Source: Cladocopium goreaui (lineage: Eukaryota; Sar; Dinophyceae; Suessiales; Symbiodiniaceae). Taken from it: DNA of 64,000 bases. The stretch is from NCBI GenBank assembly GCA_947184155.2, contig CAMXCT020006573.1:329641-393640 (forward strand), read 5' to 3'. Below are positions 1 to 11,500 of the stretch, one piece after another; the first letter of the stretch is position 1; each line of letters begins with the position of its first letter. The notes under the pieces are model-generated. The model had not been told where the DNA came from. It did not search any database and saw only the letters and a program-made list of their open reading frames with translations. A program made the position numbers and the translations under genes.

Positions 1-1822
1 TGATCACAACTGAACATATCTAAGAATCTCCTAAGCATGTCCAAAGCATGTCCAATCAAGGGTGACCTATGGCAAGGCATGGCCATTCCATGCAATTCCA
101 TGCCATTTCTATGTCAGTTTTCCATGTCGAGCCAGGACAGGCTAGATCTCGCTATCGGATCTCTAAGCCGTGGACCTCCTGTTTCCTTTCCAATGAATCT
201 GCGAAGCGTTGGAGCGCCTTGCAGAGATATGTAACAGCTGGTAGGATAGGGCATCGCTCCTCTTGCGTATTTCTTGTGAGTGGTTAAGGGGCCATGAAAA
301 ATGTTCGGCCCGCTCTTGTCCTCCTGGGCCTCATAAAGCAGCTGAATCAGGGAGCCCACGCCAACAATACACAGTACCACATGCCATCTCGACCAAAACC
401 GGACCTCGTCATCAGCTTCCGGAGTTGGAGGTTCCTGCGACACAGTTGCCCAGTTGGGGATTCCGACCCAAGTCTCCCACGGACATTGGCTCGGAATTGA
501 TGGATGCAGCAGCTTCCCAGCATTTCGTGGCATCAATGGACACCGGACGGATTACTGGAGATCAGCTCCGCCAATTGAACTCCCCCGGATCCAATCCGCA
601 CCTGAACGAAGGCTCGGAAGACTTTTTCCTCAACGACTCGATGTCGGAACTGTTGCACCTGTCGCATTCGCAACGGCTTGATGTTCCTTTGAGCATCTGC
701 CTGAAACAATGGTTCTTATCAACGAAACATGAGGCCACTTTTTATTTGAGTTGCTTCTTCAGCCATATCTGGCAACCATAAAGTTTGGGAGGTCGCCCTT
801 CGGATCCTGCACAGGAATAAGCGCCTCTCCCGCAGCGGGTCGCAGAGCTGCAGACTCTTTTCGAAGGACACCTGGCAGTCACGGACGCAATCCTGATTTG
901 AAATTCTGCCCGGTCGAAGAACTCTTTGAGTCAAACATCCCACTGGATTGGCCATCCAACATCATCCGACATCCTTTCTTCCGAGGCCTATGATCTTCTT
1001 CAGGTGTGTGCTTTCAAGTCTGGCCTTCTCGACCTCACAGCTGAGCGCTGCAATAGATGGGTTTGTGTGAAGACAGAGGTACCCAAAAAGTCCATGGTTC
1101 ATCATGGCTCATCATGTTTTATCATGGTTTATCGTGGTTCATCATCATTTTCCCCACTCGAAACCTATTTCGGTGGGCTTTTCTCCCATGGACAAGCCCA
1201 GATTCATTGCCACCCCCGAGGTCTCATGCCTCTAAGTAGGCGCGGCCAGTGCAGAACATCGGCTGGAAGCCCTTGGTACCGGAAACGGTGACTGGACAGC
1301 AGTAAAGGGTGACCTTCACCTCCATTCCAAACCTATCCATTGCGTAGATCCACTTCCACAACATTCCACAATCCATTGCAAAGATCTCATTACAGTATCA
1401 GTATAGAATACTATAGACTAAGGTGTAGAGGGTATATTACACCGAATATTACACCCCCATGATATCCCTTAGATCAAATTCGCGGCCATGGGCATTGCAT
1501 GGGCACGTTTTTCACGGCCTGGGCTCCCGTACCGCCTTGACAGCCATGGCCATCATCAGCTTCTGCTCTGTCTCCAAGTTCCGTCGCCTCGCGGCTGCCG
1601 AGCATCCGACGGGCCGAATCACCAAACTCCGCTCTGATGGTAGTGAGAGCTGCAGGCATTTCATTTTGGATTTTGAGCAAAGACAGACAGACAAACAAAC
1701 ACAGACACAGACAGAGGCAGATTACGTAGAAACTATTAAGGTAGATTTGGTGGATCTTCAATGATTGGGTCATCTGGCTTTTGTATGACACTGGGTCAAG
1801 AATTTCGCAACTGCTTAAATCA
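1..1822. other. Region downstream of mS23, no gene assigned
   Basis: I cannot name a gene here. On the minus strand 114-536 is an open frame of 140 codons with one likely transmembrane helix in the middle (a run WHVVLCIVGVGSLIQLLY) and 1510-1690 is open in more than one minus-strand frame. Both could be exons of the next gene in the minus-strand array, but there is no recognisable domain and chance open frames of this size are expected in 64 kb. The plus-strand frame at 263-781 overlaps the first one and has no better support. Confidence 0.25.
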
Positions 1823-3037
1823 TCAGCACCACTGCCTCTCTCTGAAGTGCTCCTCAGTCCTCTTAAAGGCCTCAGAGCTTGACGCTGTCTCAGCATTATT
1901 TTTGACAAGCAGATGCTGGCACGAAACAGGTCTGTGGCTTTGGAACGAATACCCACAACTCCACATTTGGTTGACTGCTGAAAAAAAACTAGAGTACGTT
2001 ACTCGTATAGTTGTGACATGTAGTAACCATGCCAAAATCTGCGACCATGCTGCAGATTCTACCCTCTCCAGCAGGCCCCCCCCGACGTGCCTCCTTCTTT
2101 GAGGTACCTTCCATCCTCATGATCTCCAGCTGCTTTCCCACGAACTGCATCACTGGATGGTCATCCCTATAGGCATCATTTCCGGCAGACCAGTCGTTGC
2201 CATCCACATAGCAGTCCTGCGAAGCCATGTTCGTAGGACAAGCTTCTCACACCAGAACAAGTCAGAATTTGTCTGGGTTGAAGCCTAGTTGAAGCCACCT
2301 GAAAGCGAAGATCTGGATATTTCTTCAACAGGAAGTTCACCTCAGCTGAACGAACTGTCGTGGAATTCCGACCACTCCGACCAGGACTCCGCACCATCTG
2401 TGGGTAGGGGCTGCGAACCGTGCGCGTCTGGCAAGGTGACTTTGGCAGTGTCGCTCGCTCGAAGTGCTGTTCAGAAGTTCATCAAGCTGATGCTGGTAAC
2501 AATATCAGTAAATGCTGATAGAATTCAAGAGAACAAGATCTAGTAATATCTCTAACTCTGGTTCTATCTATCTTTCCAGAAAAGCAATCCTTTTTACATG
2601 CTGAACATTTGGAGGCAGGATCCACAATTCGCCCCATGCAATGCCTGGAGCTGCAAGTTGTGGTTCTCCATGGGTGGCACACGCTCACACCTCGATCAAC
2701 ACTGATACGCTCTGGTAATCAAACGTGGCTGGCTGGAAAATCTACTATAAATGGATGTTAATGAAGTTTACAGTAGGAAATCATCCATAAATGAAGAACA
2801 ATTGTTCATACTTTTCGCTGTTCATTCTCACCAGGGTACCAGGGTTCGATCAACACAATTCAACAAGACAATAGTCAGATCATGCCTCACACTCTACATA
2901 AAGTGGTCAGGTGTCCATCAGCATGGGCCTCTACCCATTGATCCTATCTTATCAAAGCCAGCACACCATCTTCTGAAAGTCTCGAAATTGCCACTAAAAG
3001 CATGAACATCATCATCATCATCATCGTCATCATCATC

Positions 3038-3069
<32 letters not shown>

Positions 3070-3267
3070 CATCGAGACAACTAGCAGCTGTTCAAATCAC
3101 GTTTTCACACATTCTGATGTTTATCCTCCATGTTCATTCTGACATTTGACAAAGATGTGGAGGACATCGTTCCTTTTATCATATCCTTGGCTTCCCAACC
3201 AATTCAGCCACTTGGGTCGCTCCTTCAGCAGGCCCACTTCGCTGAGTCGACGCACGCGGTTCACGAC
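1823..3267 (-). CDS. MRPS23: Mitochondrial small-subunit ribosomal protein mS23 (partial gene model)
   Basis: Component of the small subunit of the mitochondrial ribosome. Exons seen: 3200-3267, 2299-2345, 2091-2216 and 1823-1870 (stop TGA at 1823). The first gives VRRLSEVGLLKERPKWLNW, like the N-terminal segment of mS23 proteins. The second gives a P-E-V-N-F-L-L-K-K-Y-P-D block, matching the PED..KKFY.KYPD core of plant mS23. The third and fourth join in phase to give QFVGKQLEIMRMEGTSKKEA followed by FKRTEEHF, matching the helical C-terminus. Donors are GT (2298) and GC (2090); acceptors are AG followed by G, C or G. The short N-terminal exon with the start codon and one exon between 3199 and 2346 were not found; the phase 2 end of the first and the phase 1 start of the second require one. 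The N-terminus may carry no separate targeting peptide, as in some mS23 proteins. Family assignment by eye from plant and animal mS23. Confidence 0.75.
2708..2765. repeat. Degraded half-copy of the Stowaway-like element
   Basis: Starts CTCTGGTAATCAAACG and continues with GGAAAATCTACTATAAATGG, both recognisable parts of the element described at 55714-55812 and 6086-6185. The second inverted end is missing. Lies in the mS23 intron. Confidence 0.5.
3007..3074. repeat. (CAT)n microsatellite
   Basis: About 22 ATC/CAT triplets with two single-base interruptions, inside the mS23 intron. Confidence 0.95.
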
Positions 3268-4265
3268 CTTCGGGTCATGGTCCACTCCAAATGGATGGCT
3301 AAAAAACAAAAAAAACAACTGTGGGTGTGCACCCATAATTTTGATCCACTCCCAGATTCAGCAGCAATACATAACAATACCCTGCCACTGTCACTGGGAT
3401 CCCAGCATCCAGCCGTGCAACTCGTTGGAAGTTGCTGCCTGCATTGGCCAAGTCGCTGTGCGCGCGACACATGTCGACACGACATTTGTGCAATGCTGAA
3501 GCCCCTAGGTTTCAATCTCAGACATGTAAAAACGACTGAGCTCTACTGAGATCTACTAATATCTACTGGATATAATGATATACACAGTATATATATATAT
3601 TATATTATATATACTGAGTACTGAAATTCAATTCCATCTTGACCGGATTTCTCAGGATTTCTGCAATCTAAGCATCGAACCATTGGGATGACATGCACCT
3701 TTCACCATGGCTCCATGGCTGCGACCATCGCTGCGGATGCTGTCAGCGGATGCTGACAGCGGATGGGCAGAAACACAACCCAGAAAAAAATACCTGGATG
3801 GGCCAACAAATCTAAGAAAACTATAGAAAACTGACATATAAAAATATAAGATTCATTGATATTCATTGATTAATATAAGATGTTATCATATTTATGATTG
3901 ATGATGTTGTAAGCGTCCAACGGATTCCAAGTGATTCCAACTGATTCCAACTGTCATTGACACCAAGCCAGTTGAAATGGCGCATGTTTGGTCTGGCTAA
4001 CATGGCATGAAAATCGCTCTGCAGCACAGGAAATCCGTCATCCGAAGTGTCCACATGTGTAAAATTCATTGCGCCATCCCCTCCTCCAACTTCAAGGCGA
4101 AATCTTCAGGTCATCTTGGGTCATCTTGGAAGTCCTCTTGCCCAATGTGGGACAACCAACGCGACAAGACTGTCTGTCTCATTGAATCTCATTCGTCAAA
4201 AGGTAATGACACAAGTGCACAATGTTCAAACGAGATCTGAGAATCCCACAACTATCTGGACTTAC

Positions 4266-6863
4266 AGGAGCATAGCCACCCCTACCGCCCGAAGCCACTC
4301 CAATCTCTACCAGTCCCAATTCAATCCACCTGCCCTTCTCGCCTTCATCCACCATCATGCAGTGCCCTTCGCATCTGGAACGCCACTATGCTGCAACTGC
4401 AACGCTACAAAGAACTATTTGAAGGTTCCAGCGAAGTGTGAGCATGGCTTTTTTTTCTGAATACCCTCGGAGATCCAAATGGTTTCATCATTTTCACCGG
4501 AAAGAGCTTGGGATTCACCGAACGCTGTCCGTCAGTTTCCAGGAAATCTCTGGTTTCTCCTTGAGCCAAAGGAAATTGCCAGCGACATACCTGGTGTACC
4601 ACAAGAGTCACCCGGACTCTTTTGAGAACATCTGCTACGATGCCAGCTTTTTGCTGCGCTTTCAACATTTTGGTGCGCTCCAAAACCTGGAACCAGCGGG
4701 TGCAATGGCAACTTTCATATCCACAAAATTGGTTGATTCATGGGTTGAATTGGATGGCCGGTGAATGTACTTTGATTTTGTCCAACATATCAGCTTGTCG
4801 TTTGCTAAGTGACCTGGTTACTCCTCTGGAAGAGCTTCCCTGCGGCTTGCCGACAGCGCTGGGACCAGTCTGTGCTGAGCTCATGCGAAGCGAGGAGCGA
4901 GCGGGTCTCATCCAGCTCTGGCCTCAGATGTGAGCGACCAATCACTGGACAAAATCACAAAAGTCACACCTTCTGCTGAAGATTTCTGAGAGTGAGCATT
5001 CCGAGAATTTTTGAGAATGATTGTTGAAGTAGATTGAAGTAGGCAGTCATCCCACCCGAGAATTTCTGAGGGCATGAGGTATACGAAAAGTGCGCTAAGT
5101 TTGAGCGCAGCATCAAGAAGTCAAAAAAAAACATAATATATCAATATCATCATTCTGATGACAGTGAGAAAGTGGAGGATGCAGAAGACAAGAAGAGAAA
5201 AGTTCTGAGATCTGCAACTGCGCGCAAATAGAAGAATTGCTACTGGCAACATCTGCCCTCTGCGAAGTGCGGCACAACGTTGGTCGGTTCGACCCATCAA
5301 TACCCATGGTACCAAGGAACATGTGCCAAGGCTCGCTGGAGCCATCCATGGCTGCGGACACCTGTCGGGGGATGTCGCTGGGACTCTGTCTGGGTAGCCT
5401 GCGTAAATCCTTTGAGCTGCGCGTTTTCAAGACCCAACCTTTAAGAACTGCCACACCTATCAACGGCAATTAGTATTAAGTAATTGGTTCTGATTCTATA
5501 GTAGTAATTATATTAGCTGCTATTAGCTATAGATATTGTAGTTATAGTATGTTATAGTAGAAATATCGTGGTTTTTTTTGTATGAAATTCTTGACAAAAT
5601 CCAGCAGTCGGCTCTCCGATTCCCCCGTGGTAATTAGCGCAGCCAGCCTCAAGTCCATGAGCCTCGAGCCACTGTTGCAAGGCATCCACAATCTCAGACG
5701 CTGAAAGCCTCGCAGCATCCACCTGGAGCCATGGCTGGGGTTGGGGATGGCCGATATGGGACCATGGCTTTACTTTTTTTAAGTGAATAGAAAGAGATCT
5801 GAAGAAAGAAAACTGAGGATCAGAGCCATCTGCTGATCGAAAAAAGGTGAAAGTTTTTTTCTGTCAAAAGTCTGCAAAAAATCCCCAACCGGAGTCTTCA
5901 GAAAGGTGATCCTCAAATGGATCCTGGTTCCTGGTGAACTGATTCTGCATATCCCAGTGAAATTGCCATATACCATGAATAGTCCATTTATTTCATTGAT
6001 ATCCCACTCGTATTCCATTAAAATATCTCAAAAAAACAATGTTTCATCAGTAATCCGTTCATAGCACATGAATATACATTAATTACCCTCTGGTAAACTA
6101 ACATAACTATGGAAAGTCACCATTTTTAATGGGAAAATCCACTATAAATGGCCATTTTCAATAGCTATGTTAAATTACCAGAGGGTATATTCCCTTACAT
6201 CCCTTGCCCCTGTTTGGGGCGTGTCCACCTTGGCAGCCGCTTGGTTGGTGCCGCTGATGCCCTTGGAGTTTCGTCGCAAAGCCATCTGCAGAGGCGCCTG
6301 AATGGCCTGCCAATTCCAATCAGGATGCAGCTGGAAACTATATATATATACATATATGTGTTGTATATGATCATTACATGATCATTTTATGATCATGTAA
6401 TGATCATTATATGATAGTTTTATGATCATTATATGATCATTATATGACCATTACATGATCAGTACGGATTTGGACCTGAAAACCGGCCACCGCCAGATTC
6501 CACTGGCTTATCATAGCAGTCCCCCATTTTCAGGCACACCTATTTTTTTCCCAAGTGATATCCCATCAATCATATCGCGTTATCTCCCGGGATGGTTGGT
6601 TTCGTACCCCCCCTTTTCATGTGTGCCCCATATCCACTCTTCATTGCTTAGTTCCCCATTCTTGATAAATCAAACTTTACCCCCATGTCAGCCAGTGAAT
6701 CCCTACATGTTTCATGAAAAAAATCCCTCGTGTTTCATGCGAAAAATCGGCGCTTCCCATGCCGGGCCTCAATGGCACGTTTCAATATGAAAAGTTGCCG
6801 CCGCAGCTCCCCCAACAGCAGCAGCTCCGGTGTCTCTTCGAAGCTGGGCACCTCCAGCTTAAA
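4266..6863 (-). CDS. Unnamed gene, scattered exons, coiled-coil region
   Basis: I do not recognise the protein. Exon-like blocks with splice sites: 6779-6863 (FEETPELLLLGELRRQLF, donor GT), 6199-6330 (44 codons, preceded by TTTCCAG, followed by GTAAGG), about 5580-5745 (SASEIVDALQQWLEAHGLEA), 4814-4922 (RPELDETRSLLASHELS, donor GTCACT), 4591-4686 (VLERTKMLKAQQKAGIV, donor GTATGT) and 4266-4385 (GRWIELGLVEIGVASGG, donor GTAAGT). The 4814-4922 and 4591-4686 exons join in phase 0 and together look like an extended charged helix, as in vesicle-tethering or cytoskeletal proteins, but that is only a guess. The 6779-6863 and 6199-6330 blocks do not share phase, so an exon is missing between them or they belong to different genes. 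Confidence 0.5.
4560..4570 (-). promoter_or_regulatory. Possible spliced-leader fragment
   Basis: The minus strand reads TTTGGCTCAAG, identical to the last 11 bases of the dinoflagellate spliced leader (family knowledge: ...CATTTTGGCTCAAG). No start codon with convincing context follows, so this may be chance. Confidence 0.25.
6086..6185. mobile_element. Stowaway-like MITE, copy 1
   Basis: 100 bp between TA dinucleotides. Perfect ends CCCTCTGGTAA / TTACCAGAGGG, with a longer inverted core (actatggaaa / tttcaatagc and aaaatccactataaatgg). Sits 13 bases after the GTAAGG donor of the exon at 6199-6330. Same family at 9730, 18347, 20186, 28962 and 55714. Confidence 0.9.
6362..6463. repeat. 11-bp tandem repeat built on TGATCA
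   Basis: About nine units of the form ATGATCATNNN, each containing the palindrome TGATCA, with spacer triplets TAC, TTT, GTA or TAT. Confidence 0.85.
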
Positions 6864-7247
6864 CTGCCATGGCCGTGGCCAAGGAGAGGCTCAAAAGATG
6901 GAAGATGGGATGCATAGTATAGGCCAGTATAGGCTATTTTTCTGCTGCCAAAGCGCGAGGAAGGAAAACGCAGTTCGCGTTACATTAAATGCTCAGGAGA
7001 CGTGTTAAACCATCCCTGGACAAGTGCCCGTTTGGCACCTCCGATAAAATTCAAACACTAGGCAATGTGAAACAAGGGAAAAGCAATCAAGAGCACCACA
7101 AAAAGACACGCAAAAACTGGTGAAACGGAATGGGATAACCCCTCAGGCAAGTAAATTGTAAATAGCGAATAATAGCGAAGGCCACTGCACGGACAGTGGC
7201 TGGACAGTGGCTGGCATGGACAAGTCTAAAGACTCAAATTCTTGCAT

Positions 7248-8145
7248 CTAACAAGATCTGCTGCTGCTGTTCATTGGCATTCGTAAGAGGTGTTCGGTGG
7301 TTTTGGTACAACAGAACCCTAACGCAGTCACCGGCCAATTCTTTCTAGGTCGGGGTGTATGGCTCGGCACTGTCCCTTCTAAACCGAGCACTTGTCTCAT
7401 CGGGTCACAGTTATGAGCCCTCAGAATGTGTCCGGTCAACTTGATTCTTCTTTCATGTAAACATGTTTTGAATCCACCACGTCAGTTTAGGGGAGGGATT
7501 ATGTCTTGATGCTGCGGCTTAATTGGCCCTGCGGCATACTTCAGCATTTGTATTCCTCCGGTCGATGAAAGTGCTGTTCATCCCAAGGATTTTTCTTAGT
7601 CCCCGTAGTTGGAAACTTTCAAGGCGAGAAAGTAATGAATTTGTCAGCTCAACAGTGTCCATTCCGTATAAAAGTTTGAAACGAATCATACTATTGTAAA
7701 CGACAAGTTTCCATCGAACTGAACAGTTCGTGTTTTTTTAAACGTATGCATGCTCTTCCAGGTATTCATTGTCGTACTAATTCTGTTTTCAATTTCCGCG
7801 CGGATATCAACATGACGTGTGATGGTTCCTGCAAGGTATGTAAATTGGTCTTCGTGAGGTACAGGGGTTCCATCTTTAAATTTGACGGCATGCCTTCCGG
7901 TCGTAGAAATAACTGCACACTTTGATTTATTAGGGTTCAAACCGTAATATTGCGAGTCGTCTTCTACGGCATGCAGAAGTCTGTTCATTGCACGCGTATT
8001 CTTCGTAATCAAAAGCATGTCATCTGCATAAAGAATTTCCATTAAAGGAATGTGATCCAGCTTCCCATGTCTGAGAGACCGATGGTGTTCTCTGCGGATA
8101 TCAGTAAACATGACTGACATTACAATGACAATTACCGTGACCGAG
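7248..8145 (-). mobile_element. Broken LINE (non-LTR retrotransposon) reverse transcriptase fragment
   Basis: Minus-strand 7686-8120 encodes the palm region with the catalytic motif ILYADDMLLI, preceded in frame by VMSVMFTDI. A second stretch at about 7530-7690 continues as KLLYGMDTVELTNSLLSRLE then LRGLRKILGM, the connection or thumb region of LINE polymerases, in another frame. A third at 7248-7439 has GHILRAHNCDPMRQ and PRPRKNW, the usual C-terminal linker. Frame changes and a stop separate the three, and the 5' part (endonuclease, RT fingers) is absent upstream of about 8145, so this is a 5'-truncated dead copy. It lies between the unnamed gene and EEF1AKMT1. Confidence 0.9.
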
Positions 8146-8550
8146 TATAGGCTATGGGATGGGTATTGAAATTGAATAATATACAGAACGTGATTTCTGT
8201 TAGAGGGTCCTTGGTACCTGTATGTACCTGTATAGATGCAGTATGAAAGATTTCAATATTGATTTCAAGAATTTCGGAGATCAACAAGATGCTGTGGGAT
8301 GTTGAGCCTCTTCCATCTCTGGCTGTGACTCCTGACACACCAGACTTGGGCAGCCAATACCCCAGTGGTTGCAGAGAAAAATGATGAAAAACGTCTTCCA
8401 ATTGCAAGTTCAATCATCCCCTCAAGCGCCCAAGCCGAATCAAACTCGAGATTCGAAGAATCAATTCCAGCAGGCTTGAAGCATTCCCCAAGTGATCCAT
8501 CTCGCCCCAAGACATCTTAAATATCTGGGTAAATATCAGGAAATTGGACG

Positions 8551-11500
8551 TCATGGCTGCCATGGCTCCTCTGACCGAGCTGCACCCACTGGACGCTCCG
8601 CCGGGTCGCTGGGGTCGCTGTCGCTGGGTCTGCTTGCGGGTCGCCAGTGTCGCTGCCAGTCGTCCTGGTCGATCTCGGGATTCAGCGCCTTCAGGCGGTC
8701 GGAGCTGTAGTTCACGTAGATGCTGTACCTTGGACCAGTCATCGGAGTCATCGCAGCTAAGCCAGGATAAGCCAGGCAATTTAAAGATTAAAGTGATTAA
8801 AGCATATTAAAGCTTGGAATTCATCATCTATGAAGATGAAGAGTGGGAAATACCCACACTTTTAGCGAATTGAACCGTATGTTGGAACGGATCTTTTGTA
8901 TGGACATCACATCCAGCAACTTCGCTTGGCCTCTTCAGTGAGACAGGCGACTGGTAAACCAAATTGGGGATTCCAGGTCGGAACTTGGCCTTGGATTCAG
9001 CTGAACGAGAAATCACGACATATCAAGACATCTTCGGTATCTTCAGCATCACGAAGCCACTCGGGTTCTAATGAGCACTCGGTTTCTTTTGCTTGCTGAA
9101 AGAGGGTCACTACGGGGAACAAATGAACTTCGAAGTGTCATCATAGATTCTCAGTCAAGTTGTTTCTTGTCACACACGTCATAACACGTTTAAATCATGT
9201 CTACTGAGTCCTGTTTGGTCGTTGCGTCTTCATCGCCTTGCGAAGACATAGGCAGCCTGGAAACTGGGTGAAGCCCCATCAGTTCCAGCATCATGGCAGC
9301 ATTTTCTGCAATGGTTGTGCACAAGAGGCATGCACCCTTTGCGGCGAGGAAACCTTGGCATAGCGATGTCCAGACTGTTCAGGAAAAATGAACCCAAGCG
9401 TGTTCTCTTGATATCTAATTCTAATATATTCTAATATTGATATTATATCATCCTATATCATCAGAGAGCATAACACTATTATTGATATCCTATTATAATA
9501 TTGATATTCTATGATATTCTTATTCTAATATCCTATCCACATCATCAGAAATCCCAAGTTCAGTGAGCCAATTTTCGAACTGCAGTTTCGGCCCAAAGGC
9601 GAGCTGTGATGGCATACTTTTCCCAGACCTCTCGTGTGATGAAGGGAGGATCGATCAGCACAAAGTCAAACGACCCATGGAGCTCCTGGAGACTGTCTCG
9701 CCGCATGAATCAGTGCTGATTTATAGATACCATCTGGTTATTTAACATAGCCATGGAAAATCACCATTTTTGATATGTAAACCATCTATAAATGGGCCAT
9801 GTTCCATGGCTATGTTAAATAACCAGAGGGTAGTATTATACTCACAATAGATAATTGTTATTGTATAATGATGATAATGATGCTATGTAATTTGATCATA
9901 AACGTATATTTACAATGATCATGATTGTATTACTTCTCAGTAGTTCCATTTAGTGATAATCATGATAATTCTATTCCCACAGCTCAGATAATCCAGAAAG
10001 TGAATTGATCAGCACAACGCTTGTGCCAAAGTGGCGTCTGCCTCTGGGAGCTCTTCGGGTTGGTTGAAATCGTAGAACACATAGCCTCGCAACCGGAAAC
10101 TCGCTTGCTGGCCCCGCATGGCCAAACACCGGGAACCAAATGTTTCAAGCATAGTCATCTTGCCATCAAAAACCACTGCTGATTTGTACATCATCACCAA
10201 ATCCTCCTAAGTTGTGCTGAACTACTGATTTAAAAAAAAAAATGTCATTCGCAGATAACTATGAATCACAACCAATAATCATAATAATCAATAACAAAAA
10301 ATCAATAACTAATGATAATCAATCACAAATAATCAATAACTAATGACAAACAATAACAAATAATCAAAAACTAATGATAATCAATAACAAATAATGAATA
10401 GCTAATGATAATCAATAACTAATGATCAATAACAAATAATCAAAAACTAATGGTAATCAATAACAAATCATCAATAATTAATGATAATCAATAACTAATG
10501 ATCAAAAACTAATGATAACCAATAACAAATAATCAATAACTAATGATCATCAATAACAAATAATCAATAATTAATGATAATCAATAACTAATAATCAATA
10601 ACTAATGATCATCAATAACAAATAATCAATAACCAATGATAATCAATAACAAATAATCAATAACCAATGATAATCAATAACAAATAATCAATTATTGAGG
10701 ATCAATAACAAATAATCAATAACTAATGATAATCAATAACAAATAATCAATAACTAATGATCGAAGGAAGTTTAGAAGTCAAACTTCCGACAATATGGAC
10801 AGATGAAAAGCAGAGCAGGGAAGAGGCAGAGAGAAGAGAAAGATTAGAAGAAAGAAGAGTAAGAAGAAAGAAGAATGAGATGCGTGCAAAGGTAGGAAAG
10901 TCGCAAAACACTGTGTTTTTCCAATGATTTGGGGCTCCGGAGGGTCGAAAAGTAGGCTCGCTAAAGCGGCGGGTGAGGAGCCAGCTGGCCAGATGAGAGA
11001 TGAAAAATTGCACGCCGTTGTGGCGCGAAGCACATTTCCAAGTCAAAATGTACAAAACACACCAGGTGCGGACCACTTTTGGCAGTTGAGATGTCGAAAA
11101 AGTGCACGCGTTTTGTGGCGCGAAGCACATTTCCAAGTGAAAATGTGCAAAACACACCATTCTCGGACCACTTTTGGAAGTTGAGATGACGAAAAAGTGC
11201 ACGCCGTTGTGGCGCGAAGCACATTTCCAACTCAAAATGTACAAACACACCAGCTCCGGACCACTTTTGGAAGTTGAGATGTCGAAAAAGTGCACGCCGT
11301 TGCGGCGCGAAGCATATTTCCAAGTCAAAATGTTAAAAACACTAGGGGTTCGGACCACTTTTGGAAGTTGAGATGTCGAAAAAGTGCACGCCGTGTGGCG
11401 CGAAGCACATTTCGAAGTCAAAATGTTAAAAACACCAGGGGTTCGGACCACTTTTGGAGGTTCAGATGTCGCTTCGCTTCACTACACTACACTACATTAC

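Noticed and set aside
263..781. 172-codon plus-strand open frame
   Set aside because: Some stretches look coding but it overlaps a minus-strand candidate, has no domain and no neighbours on its strand.
6086..6185. MITE copy 1 as an exact intron of the exon at 6199-6330
   Set aside because: Precise removal would create an immediate stop codon; the exon has its own GTAAGG donor before the element.
10747..11451. 234-codon minus-strand open frame
   Set aside because: It is a translation of the 95-bp tandem repeat and lies inside the EEF1AKMT1-like third intron.
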